Source: Ostrinia nubilalis
Lineage: Eukaryota > Arthropoda > Insecta > Lepidoptera > Crambidae
Direction of reading: 5' to 3'
Assembly (NCBI RefSeq): GCF_963855985.1
Contig: NC_087106.1
Location: 14,400,012-14,464,011 of the forward strand
Length of the DNA: 64,000 nucleotides
This document shows positions 50,601 to 60,800 of this stretch, in pieces; the stretch's first letter is position 1, and each line of letters starts with the position of its first letter. The notes beneath the pieces were generated by a model. That model had not been told where the DNA came from. It ran no database searches and saw only the letters and a list, made by a program, of their open reading frames with translations. Both the position numbers and the translations under genes were made by a program.

Positions 50601-53600
50601 ATAATAATGGTGATAATGGTTAACCATTAAAGAAAATTACTAGGGAAAAACATTTGTAAATTATCTGTTATTCTTCGAACGATAGAAGTTTTGATAGAGA
50701 TCTTGCGATGACTGACTGATATGCTTTGGTGTAACCTCGTGCAACGTCGCCGATTGATCCCGGCTTGCAATTGGGTCAGCAGCCCTTCGAGTTGCGGGTT
50801 GAAGCCTCATAATTTCATTCTCGTAGCAACATCATTCATTTTCCATTTTCCTGTACATACGATGTCTGTGTTTCGATAGGCGTTTATTAATTAGGTCACC
50901 ATTCCGCAGGTAACAGGTTCACATAAAAATAGAAACAAATAATAATATAGACTAACTTCTTTCAGTTTTGGTAGGGATTACTGTGAAAGAAAAATAATCT
51001 TATACATAAGTGAAAACGCGGTGAGTAATGATTGTTTCAAAATTTTATTGCATCAGATTTCAACAAAATACTCGTATGTATCACGCACGCTAAATACATA
51101 CCTCTGTACCTGCAGTAAAAAATATAAGAGTTCAATCTAGAATTCTTACGAACAGAGCATCGCGATTGTTTATATTTGTTGCAAAACAGATAAAACTGAA
51201 TCGTGATAGCAGGAGTCGGCAAAAAGTGTTCCAAATGTGCACCACTCAGAACAATCGAGTAAATCGTGACGTTTGTAATGCGAGCGAAGGTAATGGCCAC
51301 TGCTTCGTAATATCGATAAAGAGACCTATAACAATGCGCATTAGTGGTTTATAGCGCTGTTCGTGGAGCAATTTGAATGAATTTCGGCGCACGCGCTGAA
51401 AACAGGCGGTTGTGTTTATGCCTTCTTCTTAGTAGGGCTGTCATGTACAATATAAAGAATTCCGCTTGATACAATATTACGTTATTTAAATTAGAACAGC
51501 TGATATGCTTAAGTAGGTTCACAGACGGTCAAAGTTTCAGCATGCAATGGAAAGTTAACTGAAACCGCCCCGTCTAATAAAAGGAGTACTTTCGTCGTAC
51601 CTTCGACTCGGGCTCTTCACTTAGAATTTTCTTTTAAAAATCGTAAATTATTTTAAAGCAAATAAGACATTCAAGACCTATTAATTTTTAAGACGAAGAA
51701 CTTAGTAACAGTAACACGTAATGATTGTTTGAATTTAATTATTATTCAGATCCATTAAAGCAGGATTTGAACATTTTGAGGTTTGCGAAATCCGAGAAAA
51801 TGTATCACTAAAATACACATACATTTATCACTTATTAGACCCTTTAGACAGTTTTAAACTGATAGCCCTGACGCTGGAAAACCGCACAGCCTTCACGCTA
51901 CGCCGCCCTTCCTTATTACGTTTTTTTTGTTACGATACAACACTGACCACCGCTGAAAACGAATAAACCATATTCCTATGTATTTCAGCTATTCGATTCT
52001 TGGATTCTACGGCAATAGCTATAAGGGCGGTTATGTTTCAGCTAATTCGTCGGCGACTGACATTTGGAAAGAATGTCGGCGACCTTGTAAATCGATGGCT
52101 GACATTGAATCACTTAGACCGGCCTTCATAACTTTCTTTATTCGAGTACAGTGGAAATTGCAAAGGCTGATTATTATAATTCAATTACCTATGTCCTATA
52201 AAAATAGTAATCTGATACAAGTATAGGTTTTAGCATTTAGTACACATACTGCATTGTTTGAAGAATATCTGCCTCCAGACGAACGAAGATATCGATGTAG
52301 GAATAGTGCAGCGGCACTTACGAGCACGAAGTAACATGAATCATAAACAAAAGATGTTATACGCTTGGTGCAAATTGAGGTTTTAAGCGTCATTATAGAA
52401 CCTCTTGTATAAATGGACACTAACCTGCCATAACTAATGCAAATAAATAATTCTAACTTTCGTCGGCAACTGATAAAGTACATTTCAAAATAAATTACAT
52501 AGAGCCAAACTGAGTTCCTTAATAAAAAATAAGTCTTTAAATAGACTTCGGACGCAGGTTGGCCGTAGTAAGGACAATCTGGCCAGGTGGGGATTCTTGG
52601 ATGGCTTGAGCACGGAGTGCAGGTGCGGTTTTGTTCCCCAATCGATGAAGCACCTGATGTCATGCCCTGAGTGCCCAAGCAACTGCACTCAGGAGGATTT
52701 GATGAGTGGTACTGACAACGCCACTCTTGTGGCGGAGTTTTGGGCTGACACTGTGTAGGTTTGTTGTCGACACGAAAAGAAGAAGAATAAAAAATACATT
52801 TACTTGTGTATTATGAAATCTAGATATCAAGTAGGATTACTAAACGATGTTAGTAGAACTGTGGCGCGTGCGCATCGCCCCAGCCCTCTTACTGCATGCC
52901 ATTGGGCAATAAAAACATTACATTCGCTGTTTGCAATTACTATCTGATTCAAACATGAAAACTTTAGCTGAAACTGAAAGTTAACCTTTTTAATATAGCA
53001 GCAACGTCGTTTGTTTTATTCATTTACGGAATAGGCCTATTAATTATTCAAATTAATTATTTAATTTCAAACATTTGGCACTTACGTATAGTTGAAAACA
53101 GGGCTGTGAAAATTAAAATAAATATTCTTTTGAAGAATAGTTTAGTTTATCACTTCAAGATTATGTTCTATTTTGGGTAGCAAAAAAACTTTACAAAGAT
53201 ATATTTTTAAAATAAGGAAATAGCTATTTCGTTTTTTATCTAAACTTTACCGTTTCAATCTAAATTTTCTAGAAGCTGAATAGCTTTGAATGGCATGTCA
53301 GTTTTTGTAGAGCTATGGGAGTCGTGACTTCTGCCAGCTCAGTCTATTTTACAATGACAGCGTACGGAGCGCGATGCTTTTTGCAGCTTCCTTGTTTTGG
53401 TAACGGCCTTTTGAGATGCCTTGGAATGTTGTACCTACACGACATTTATATTTTATCATTTTATAATGATAAGTACCTAGAAATTATTTTGATTTCACCC
53501 CATAATATAAGCGAGCGTGTTCGGCATTGAAATTAAGAAATTTTTGTCCCGTAACAAATTGAGCCGTTAAATTGTACACTGCTTAAGTAAACATTTTAAA

Positions 53601-56600
53601 CAGAAACGAAGTTTTATAGCATTTAACTGTCAGTTTATTTCACTTTCGATTTCAATAATAAATGAGCAACTGAAATAAAACTCGACCGTATCAAGGTAAT
53701 GCGTTAAATAAACGTGTAGGAATTTTCAATCAGAATGGTTGTATAATTTGATTCGCTTTAATCTTGCACATAAACAATAATTTTGTTTACATAAAAAACA
53801 CTTTGGAAACCACCGTTTCCAATGTGTTTTTTTAACCAAAACGAGGAAGCTCTTGGCCTAAGCTGTATCTCACCTGATGGTAAGTGATGATCAGGCCGAA
53901 GGTGGAAGCGAGCTTCACCCGGAAGTTTAAATATGTATTTACTGGTAATATAATTATGTTCTCTAGTGTATTATATTGTCAAATGATAAAATGTAGAGAA
54001 CACACTTTAACATGTAAAGAAGCCTAAGGCTAATACTAATTATTTTGAGGGTTTATATCCCTCAATCAAAGCGTGACGTAAAAGCAGCAACAGAATATTT
54101 AAAGATCTCGTTAATCATGTCACTGAACATCATCCATCTGAAAGCGGGAAAAGAATAATGTTGCCATGTGAAATAATGAAGTCAATGTTCACAGAATGTT
54201 AATCATATTAACTAATGGTTTCCACCCGATGAATGGTACTGAGACGTGAAATGCAATTAATGCACTAATCGTGTAAAAAAATATGACAGTTATAACGTAC
54301 CTGGGTATATTGAATATGGTGAGAGTATAAAATACAGCACGAAAATGCGTAAAAATGGTGCCGGGAAAAGAATAGAGGAGATCAGCCAAAACACATTGCA
54401 TTGGAGGAGAACGAAGGATAAATGTAGGTACCTACTTATAAACAACGCATTACCTCAAAAAGTCGCCTTCATCTGGCTCCCAATCACAGTACCAGGGATC
54501 CATATCCGTAGCACTTAATATCAAGAACTTTAATTACGTAGATTCTCCGCTAGGAGTTGGGAATAGCGTTCCGCATATGCGAAGGCTGGCCACGTAATGC
54601 GAAGCATCACTCCTAAATTGGGGCACAGTCATTGTGCCACAGTGGGTACAGGCACGGTACCAACTGAGAAGGATAAATAATTAATAAAATTCCCTTCATG
54701 TCCACTTCTCGTAAAAGCACACTATGATGTTGTTAAGTGGAAAAAGCCTGCAGCAGTCGCATGTTTCAAAAACATGTCACGATGCTCAAGGAACAGACTA
54801 GGGAGTGAGATTCAGTACTATTGGGTGAAAACTTGCCTAGGTCTAAAAGATTACCGATGATGGTGCTTGGGATGTCTTTGTTCTTCATCAACCATTGCGA
54901 CCTATTAGCAGTTCTACCTGAAACTACTGGGAGCACCTGTACTGCGCTGATGCGCCTACGCAATCCTTCGTTTAGCGCGTTGATTAATCACGTCACTGGT
55001 TCAAGGAGCCTTCGTGGAACTGGCCTCAGTCCCGCATTAACAAATAACCATATTTTTGCGTCAATCAAATCATGGAAATGGGCTATAAATCAAAAACACA
55101 TTACGGTCAAACGAATTGGCTATTGTTTTACCTGTAATCATATTTACGTTGTGTGGAGACGGATGTTTTTGTTTCAATGAATGTTCAGAAATGAGACCAA
55201 GTAAAGAATCATTAAAATAAGAGTAAAGAGCGAGTTATAGTTTCATTATGCGAAACTATAAGATAAAACTCTTTAAACTGTATTTTCAGCTGGGTCAGAA
55301 CTCTATTATACAGACAGAATAACCTCACGCGAAAAACCAATTAGATTCTGAAAAATTATCTTCCAATTTAATATCAAAGGACCCTCTGTTGCCATTTGTC
55401 ATAGTACTTTCACTATCTACAAAGGCCTATTGTTCCAAACTTGAAATCCAATATCATGTTGGCTGCCGGCCAAGACGTTCATTGAAGTAAGTTTTTCTAA
55501 AAGTAATGCCACAAGTCAGGGAGGAACACAGAAGGTCCACCTGCAAAGGAGTCGAGGGTCAAGTTTGCAGCATGAACTTCACACGTTTCGCGTTATGAGG
55601 AACGATCAGGGATTAAACTACAATATTGGAGTATAAGAGGCTTAATCTTGGACTTAAAAATTTAAAGAGAAATGCTTTTCTAAGCAACTTATTTCAAGAA
55701 GTTGAAGGATTATAGTGGATTCAAAGACCAAGGACCTTGAAAGTCCTACAAGGCGATGCGCTGAATAGACTATGATAAGTTGACTGATAGTATAATTTAC
55801 TCGTGAATATTCATTGTTATATCAATTTAACAAGGAACGTAAGCTGTCCAAAATATACAATGCAAGAGTTATTTATTGTATCTATCAAGTAAGTAGGGAC
55901 TATGCATACAATGGTACCGTGCGTGTACCTATGTGTCTTGATGTATAATCCAAGACCGGTGACGTCAAGAATTCAAGATTTTAGTTGGAAGGTAACTTGG
56001 GAAGGTAAGTGCACTGTTTCAAAGTTTGTTGTAAGACATTAGTATAATGAAGCCGTTCAACTAAAGTCTGGCGAGTGCGCGGTGGTGAGTAACCCGCGCT
56101 AATTCGCCTTTCGGCTGACTTCGGCCAATTAGGAAACTGGTAATCAAATCTGTCTGCAATTTGCTACACCAAAGGTTATTCACAATAATCCCACATCTAT
56201 TACTTCGCTTAAAGATGGCTGCTATAATATTTATTTACACGTTAAGCTAGTGAAATATTACATGCTTTTTATGCATGATAGCCTAATTAAATAATATATT
56301 TTTTACCATAGTACTGAATATCTGATTATGATCTCTTAAATATACCTACTGAAACTGCAATGCAGCACGTAATCAAGTCATTGATAAGGAAATCATAATT
56401 GCTTTGTTTTATTTTAATGTGCATTTCCGAGTTTCAGTTGTATATCAAAGTAAAAGTAAAGTAGAAGTATTTTCAGTAAAGATATTTATATTCGAGGAAC
56501 TAAAATGCTGCGAGTAACATGTACTGTTTGTTCCGAAAAGTTCCAAATCACCTTCTTGGAGACGACTACTGGAAATCCAAGTGGAGTCAAAGATAAATTA

Positions 56601-57800
56601 GGTTAGATAAATGAAAGCCAGTAACAAGGTGATGAATACGAAAATTGTGTGCAGTTTAGATAACCGCAGACAGAAATATCATTACCCCTTTGGTTTATGT
56701 AGCCGGATTGTGTAAATTTGGGCGCCTGCGGTCGATATGCAATAGGTCAGGTACACGATACGCCACAGAAAACCTAATATTCCCGTTCTTTTGTATTTCT
56801 TAAACATTTACGGTAATATTCGTCGGTTTTGGCAGCAGGCTTTTATGGTATTATGTAAGTAAGTACACTTATAAACTAGGATGTCTGTCTCTTATACGCC
56901 TGTCACGTCGTTTTACATTTGGAGCCGAAGTTCCTATGCTGAAAATTCCGAATTCTTTTAACGGACATTTCTTTTACTGGCTGGCTGGTTGGAGGCTGGT
57001 CAAATTGACGATTAAGACTAGGCGCAGACCACCGATTTTTAGTTGGCCGATAGTTGGGCCCGATTTTAATTTTTATGAATATTCGGCCAAATCAAATCGG
57101 TGTAATGTGCGCACCTCCATACATGCCCACACTGATCAACTGCCAAAACTATCGGCCGACGAAAAATCGATGGTCTGCGCCTCGGCTAATGGAACGCGTT
57201 TACATGTAAAGACGTGTATTTTCTGCTGTTAAAACAGATCATCAACAGATAAATGGCGACCTTCTGAACCTGAAACCATGAAGCATCATACGCACCGAAT
57301 GCGGTTGGTGGTGCGGTGCGCGGTCTCGACGGTGACGAGGAACACTTTTCTAGGCAACTTATTTCCTGAAGTTGAAGGATTATAGTGGATTCAAAGACCA
57401 AGGACCTTGAAAGTCCTACAAGGCGATGCGCTTAATAGACTATGATAAGGTGACTGAAGTATAATTTACTCGTGAATATTCATTGTTATATCAATTTAAC
57501 AAGGAACGTAAGCTGCCCAAAATATACAATGCAAGAGTTTATTTATTGTATCTATCAAGTAAGTAGGATCTATTAGCCTGAAGAAACCTTGAAGCATCAT
57601 ACGCACCGTATGCGGTTGGTTGTGCGGTGCGCAGTTTCTACGGTGACGAGGAACACGGCGTGCGAGCGCGACGAGTGCTCGTTCATGTCGGTGCGGCCGG
57701 CGGCGCGGTGGCGGTTGCCCGCGCGCATCACGCGGACCATCTCCGCCGCCGACGCGCACACCACTGACGTCATCTCGGGGATGTAGAACCCGTTCAGCTC
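39680..57800 (-). CDS. Klp68D: Kinesin-II motor subunit, KIF3B/Klp68D type (5' partial)
   Basis: Exons in transcript order: 57800-57607, 45716-45552, 45023-44887, 44481-44314, 43503-43182, 42706-42476, 40582-40357, 39796-39680. All have GT-AG borders and compatible phases, giving 519 residues to a TAG stop. The motor C-terminal part is clear: NEHSSRSHA (switch I), VDLAGSERQ (switch II), [37 protein letters not shown], then the [13 protein letters not shown] neck. A coiled-coil stalk follows ([16 protein letters not shown]), then the kinesin-II tail ([20 protein letters not shown]) and a proline/arginine-rich C-terminus. The family heterodimerises with KIF3A/Klp64D for plus-end transport in cilia and axons. 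The P-loop and first part of the motor are not in the window. The ortholog call rests on stalk and tail similarity to KIF3B. Confidence 0.9.
40612..41715. mobile_element. Large TA-flanked foldback in a kinesin intron
   Basis: Left arm 40,612-41,075 and right arm about 41,253-41,715 are inverted copies over some 460 bp, with a 180-bp centre. Ends are CAGTGTGAGTCACG and its complement, bordered by TA (40,610-40,611 and 41,716-41,717). No transposase is encoded. A fragment of the same family lies in eIF2D (24,705-24,799). Confidence 0.85.
41824..41889. repeat. Half of a TAAAGCCTGGTCCG palindromic MITE
   Basis: The left arm matches the elements at 23,971 and 31,933 up to CTTACTGCTCG, then stops abruptly at the start of a GC-rich minisatellite. 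The right arm is missing. Confidence 0.65.
41896..42013. repeat. GGGCCGGGTACTG minisatellite
   Basis: Six or so degenerate units of about 20 bp built on GGGCCGGGTACTGTGCGC run up to the splice donor of the lowest exon copy. Each unit contains GGGTAC, whose complement GTACCC is the donor sequence used by the neighbouring kinesin exon. The minisatellite probably grew out of the donor region of the 154-bp repeat. Confidence 0.7.
42014..42594 (-). repeat. 154-bp tandem repeat of a kinesin exon end and splice donor
   Basis: Four copies of the last 100 or so bases of the kinesin exon, each with its GT donor, are arranged head to tail with a period of exactly 154 bp. Exon-end positions are 42,476 (the complete exon 42,706-42,476), 42,322, 42,168 and 42,014. 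Units are near identical. Each extra unit encodes [12 protein letters not shown] through AWELPEH but lacks the exon's 5' part and a good acceptor. The period is not a multiple of three. The repeat produces long meaningless open frames on both strands. Confidence 0.85.
42975..43168 (+). repeat. CCGCGG-type repeat, second subfamily
   Basis: It begins GCCCGCGGCTTCACCCGCG and ends TTTCGCATTTATAATATTAG like the copy at 21,649, but its centre (GTAGCCTATGTTGATCTGG) follows the version seen at 28,281 instead. It sits in a kinesin intron, ending 14 bp before the exon at 43,182-43,503. Confidence 0.65.
43587..44275 (-). pseudogene. Mariner-like element with decayed transposase
   Basis: Terminal inverted repeats AAGGGTGTCCCAAAATTAAC and, at the other end in reverse, AAGGGTGTCCCAACATTAAC are bordered by TA. 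Between about 43,940 and 43,690 the minus strand shows scattered transposase remnants: [21 protein letters not shown], and after frame breaks [18 protein letters not shown]. These are the C-terminal landmarks of a mariner/IS630-type transposase. Stops and frameshifts make it inactive. It lies in the kinesin intron between 43,503 and 44,314, in the same strand sense as the gene. Confidence 0.75.
44588..44871. mobile_element. hAT-like MITE with 8-bp TSD
   Basis: Ends are CAGTGTTTTTCAACC and its complement GGTTGAAAAACACTG. The adjacent 8 bp are CTTTAAGG (44,580-44,587) and CTATAAGG (44,872-44,879), a target duplication with one mismatch. The 284-bp element is non-coding. It ends 15 bp before the kinesin exon at 44,887-45,023, so it forms almost the whole intron. 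Confidence 0.8.
47418..47662 (+). repeat. Dispersed CCGCGG-type repeat with (CAGA)n expansion
   Basis: This is the longest copy in the window of the family seen at 21,649. It begins CTTTCCGCCCGCGGCTTCG, contains CTATCCTATGTTCTTTCCCG and ends TTTCGCATTTATAATATTAG. Its internal CAGA microsatellite (about 47,601-47,631) is expanded to roughly eight units, against about three in the 21,649 copy. Confidence 0.7.
48070..48250 (+). repeat. tRNA-like SINE relic
   Basis: GCAGATTCAAATCCTGATGG resembles a decayed box B, preceded by a box A-like GGCAGCTGCGG. The following AT-rich body resembles SINE tails but has no clear end or target duplication. A similar but weaker block is at 47,105-47,175. Confidence 0.4.
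52537..52760 (+). pseudogene. LINE ORF2 C-terminal fragment
   Basis: A 73-codon open stretch ending in TAG at 52,756-52,758. It reads [19 protein letters not shown], then a CX1C...H...C zinc-finger-like cluster ([15 protein letters not shown]), and ends in FWADTV. The LNRLRT...W..C.CG...H.C pattern is the usual C-terminus of Jockey/R1-type LINE reverse transcriptases. It has no start codon and is truncated at the 5' side. Confidence 0.65.
53846..53937 (-). repeat. LINE-derived repeat fragment
   Basis: The stretch around CTGTATCTCACCTGATGG and TAAGTGATGATCAGGCCGA matches a block I recognise from lepidopteran LINE or SINE 3' regions. It is about 90 bp and heavily decayed. Confidence 0.45.
55675..55903. 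repeat. Duplicated intron block, copy 1
   Basis: About 229 bp that recur at 57,347-57,573 with roughly 95% identity by eye, starting near TTTTCTAAGCAACTTATTTC and ending near TCTATCAAGTAAGTAGG. See the entry at 57,280 for the arrangement. Confidence 0.75.
57018..57184. mobile_element. Palindromic MITE (GGCGCAGACC family)
   Basis: Left end GGCGCAGACCACCGATTTTT and right end in reverse GGCGCAGACCATCGATTTTT. The arms also share GGCCGATAGTT. The element is about 167 bp, non-coding, and has no clear target duplication. It lies inside the part of the duplicated kinesin block that is absent from the second copy. Confidence 0.7.
57280..57573 (-). pseudogene. Duplicated fragment of a kinesin motor exon plus intron block
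   Basis: 57,280-57,346 repeats the 3' end of the true exon (57,607-57,655): on the minus strand it still reads [16 protein letters not shown] and keeps a GT donor at 57,295-57,294. It lacks the exon's 5' part and acceptor and is fused directly to 57,347-57,573, a copy of 55,675-55,903. The simplest reading is a tandem duplication whose unit ran from 55,675 into the exon. Silent differences between the exon pieces show that it is not brand new. It should not be spliced as an exon. Confidence 0.75.
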
Positions 57801-60800
57801 CTGCCGGGGGACGAGGCTAGTTAGAATTACAAACTTCTTTGTAATGTTTTAAATCATCATCATCATCATCATTTCAGCCATAGGACGTCCACTGCCGAAC
57901 ATAGGCCTCCCCTATATAACATGTCAGTGGTAACTCATGTCACAAGAAAGGCAGCCAGCTAAATAATTATTATTTATGTGTTCGTGGACATAAGCTTAAT
58001 TAGATTTATAATTCTATGGTTATAAGCATTTGCTCTTGAATTTAAGACACACAGCAAGGTATGTCATTTCAGATAGTCACAACTCACTGCTACTTTTGTT
58101 GGTTTTTAGTACGTTTCACAGGTCAATCAATGTTAACCCAACAAAGAGAAAATAGCATGACCTGTCATCCGGCGTGCGTCACGAAGTACCAACACAAAGG
58201 GCACTGGACAATGTTTACATGTACCTACTCATAATCCGCAACTTTGTAGATCTAATTTGAACAATGACTTAGTGCACGTCCATATTATAATAAAATTTTA
58301 AATGGTTCTTTGGTTACTTTGTTACGAGATTACAATGTCCTATGCTGGAGTAACGGAACGAGAGAACTCTATTTACGGTAGGAGGAACCTCTCTGCGGGA
58401 TTAAAGAAGTCAGCGTAACAATGTTACAGACTTCAGGTGCTTCAGGGCAATTACCATTGCCTAAGTTTACACGCCTAAATGGCTAATTCAGTACGCCACT
58501 CACCACCACACACCACATCATGAAACACTGGCCCATATAAATGTACAAGAGATGACGCATGCCATATAAAATCCAGGATCGACCTTTTACCAGAATGACT
58601 AATGTGCCTTTGCACGAGTCCAGTAGTTGACCGATGTTAAAAATGATTTCCCTACTGAGGAATTAGATCAATGGCATCGATCGCACGTTATTATTGCATC
58701 TACAGACCTTGAACTTATACCATATAATAACATTAAGCTTGAAAGTTATGAAGAGCTTTTATCAGTCCCAGCGTTTTTCAGTGAACAATTTTGCCGATTA
58801 ATGAAATAGACTTTCGTCCACGTGCTGTCATCAATAATAAATGTTATTATCATCATTAATTAGTACGCCCATCGAGCCTACCCCTTACTGTCGTGACGAA
58901 AAGCTCGAAACATACCCGCAATAATCGGTGAAACGGGTCCTGCGTGTCGTCATCGAAAGTGGAACTTCTGCTAATTAGCACCGTGTTGTTGCACAATTAA
59001 TGCCCGTGGCACGCTTCGATCACGACACGTGTCAAAAGCTCGTGCTAGGGTGCCAGGGTCGGCTCTCAGCTGGCTAAAACAATGCTATACGAATTGATTT
59101 GCGAACAGCACGTGGGTGCTGGGGTCACACACAATTTAATTATTTGATGATTGTCACGTGGTTCCTGTCAATACAAACTTAGCATAACATCATCATCTCC
59201 TCCTAGGGAAAGACATCATCTCCTAGGGAAAGACAGGTTCTTAGAAATCAATGAAACCTATGCTTAATTAAATGTTTATTTAATTTTATAGATTACACTT
59301 TAGAGTTAAGTTATTTTCAAAGTAAGTTATTTTACAACCCTAGCAAAAGCTGACCAGTCCGCGTGATACTATCGCGTGGAGCGCCTGAAAGCTCATGCAG
59401 AGGTCACGACCGCACAGAAGTGTGATATCGACCTATTGTTTACAAGGCTTAATGATTACTCATAATTCCATAAAAACATAACATTAAATACAGTTTTTTA
59501 ATGTTCAATCGCAGCAATTATCGAGACATTGAAGTTTTCAATTGGACAGTTTTAAGTGTATGATTAATGGATACTTACTTAGATTTTATCTTTCAACTCG
59601 TGCCTAACAGGTTTTACACGTGAGTTGTTGACATTTGCGAACATTGTTTTTGGGATAATTACCATGCCTTTTGTCAACAAGTGCCTTGATTTTATGTTGT
59701 CGTAATTACCGTAATAAGTCATATTATTAACATTACAAGAACCAAGTAGGGCTGGCCATTTGTGAAAATTACATGGGTAATTTTCCTCAATGACACATTG
59801 GAACTGATTTCCGACTAATTAGGATGACATAATGAATAGGTGTTAGGTAGTAACGTGGATTTGATTCATAATAAAATGTGAGGTAAAGTTTTAATATAAA
59901 CCTAAGTGATATCGAAACAGTTTTAGTAAAGGAATAGATCTGGAAAACCAGTCACAAGAGGAGACATCAAGTGCTGCGAGCATCAGATAATGTTCTAGGG
60001 CGCTCTGCCCACTGAACAAATAAAACTGATTGCTTTTTAATTGCCGCCGACAGCGCACCCCGGTTGCGTCATATGTAACTAACATTGTCCATACCATAAT
60101 ACAAATAGGCATAGTAAACGTAAGTTTCTACGTGCCTATGTATCTGTTATGTAAGTATGTTTTAAGACAATATAAACGTATTTTCTTAAGTACATTTCTG
60201 TTGTGGAAACACTCCATTTAACAATATGAACACTCAAGTTAACAATATGTTCATAATGAGAATTGAAGTGTGCAAACAATAAAGAACATGAAAGTAGACC
60301 TCATAGTAGCCAAACTTACTCTTTCCATGTTTACTGTGACATTACATACTTAGTCAGTTTTCACAATCGCTCATAAGGCCAATTTTGTGGCGCATCCGAC
60401 GGACATTTGGGCAAGGTTACCCCAAATTACATAGGTATTGCGCATGCTTCGCAATTGGGTCCAAGAAAAGTTATATTATTGCATTGCAGTCTTGTTTCTA
60501 ATGTGTTTGGCTGTACAAAGACCTCCTAATGCATATTTATGATGTGCAAATTAATATCGTTAGTACAATGATTTAGGTGTTACTTTAATTAATTAAAATA
60601 GCTCGGTGCGGAAGAGCTATGTATAACAGCGAAAATCAAAACTTTACACTTTTAGGAAACTGTTTCAATCATTTCGTACGTCATAAAAGAACCCCCAAAA
60701 TACTTATCCATTTAAATACAAGTAGGTATGTCAAGATGATTATGAGATAAGTTCACTTCAAAACATTTTATCTAACCTCCGAGAAGTGAGAAGTCCTCAT

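Larger units (their letters stand above)
45717..57606 (-). other. Large kinesin intron (11.9 kb)
   Basis: This intron splits the motor domain just before the [13 protein letters not shown] switch II region. It contains repeat copies at 47,418-47,662, 48,070-48,250, 52,537-52,760, 53,846-53,937 and 57,018-57,184, and a duplicated block with an exon fragment at 55,675-57,573. Between about 45,720-47,100, 48,260-52,500, 53,940-55,670 and 55,910-57,010 I see no recognisable gene or repeat. Confidence 0.6.

Noticed and set aside
57280..57346. A second, alternative kinesin motor exon
   Set aside because: The fragment has a donor but no 5' half, no acceptor and runs straight into a duplicated intron block.
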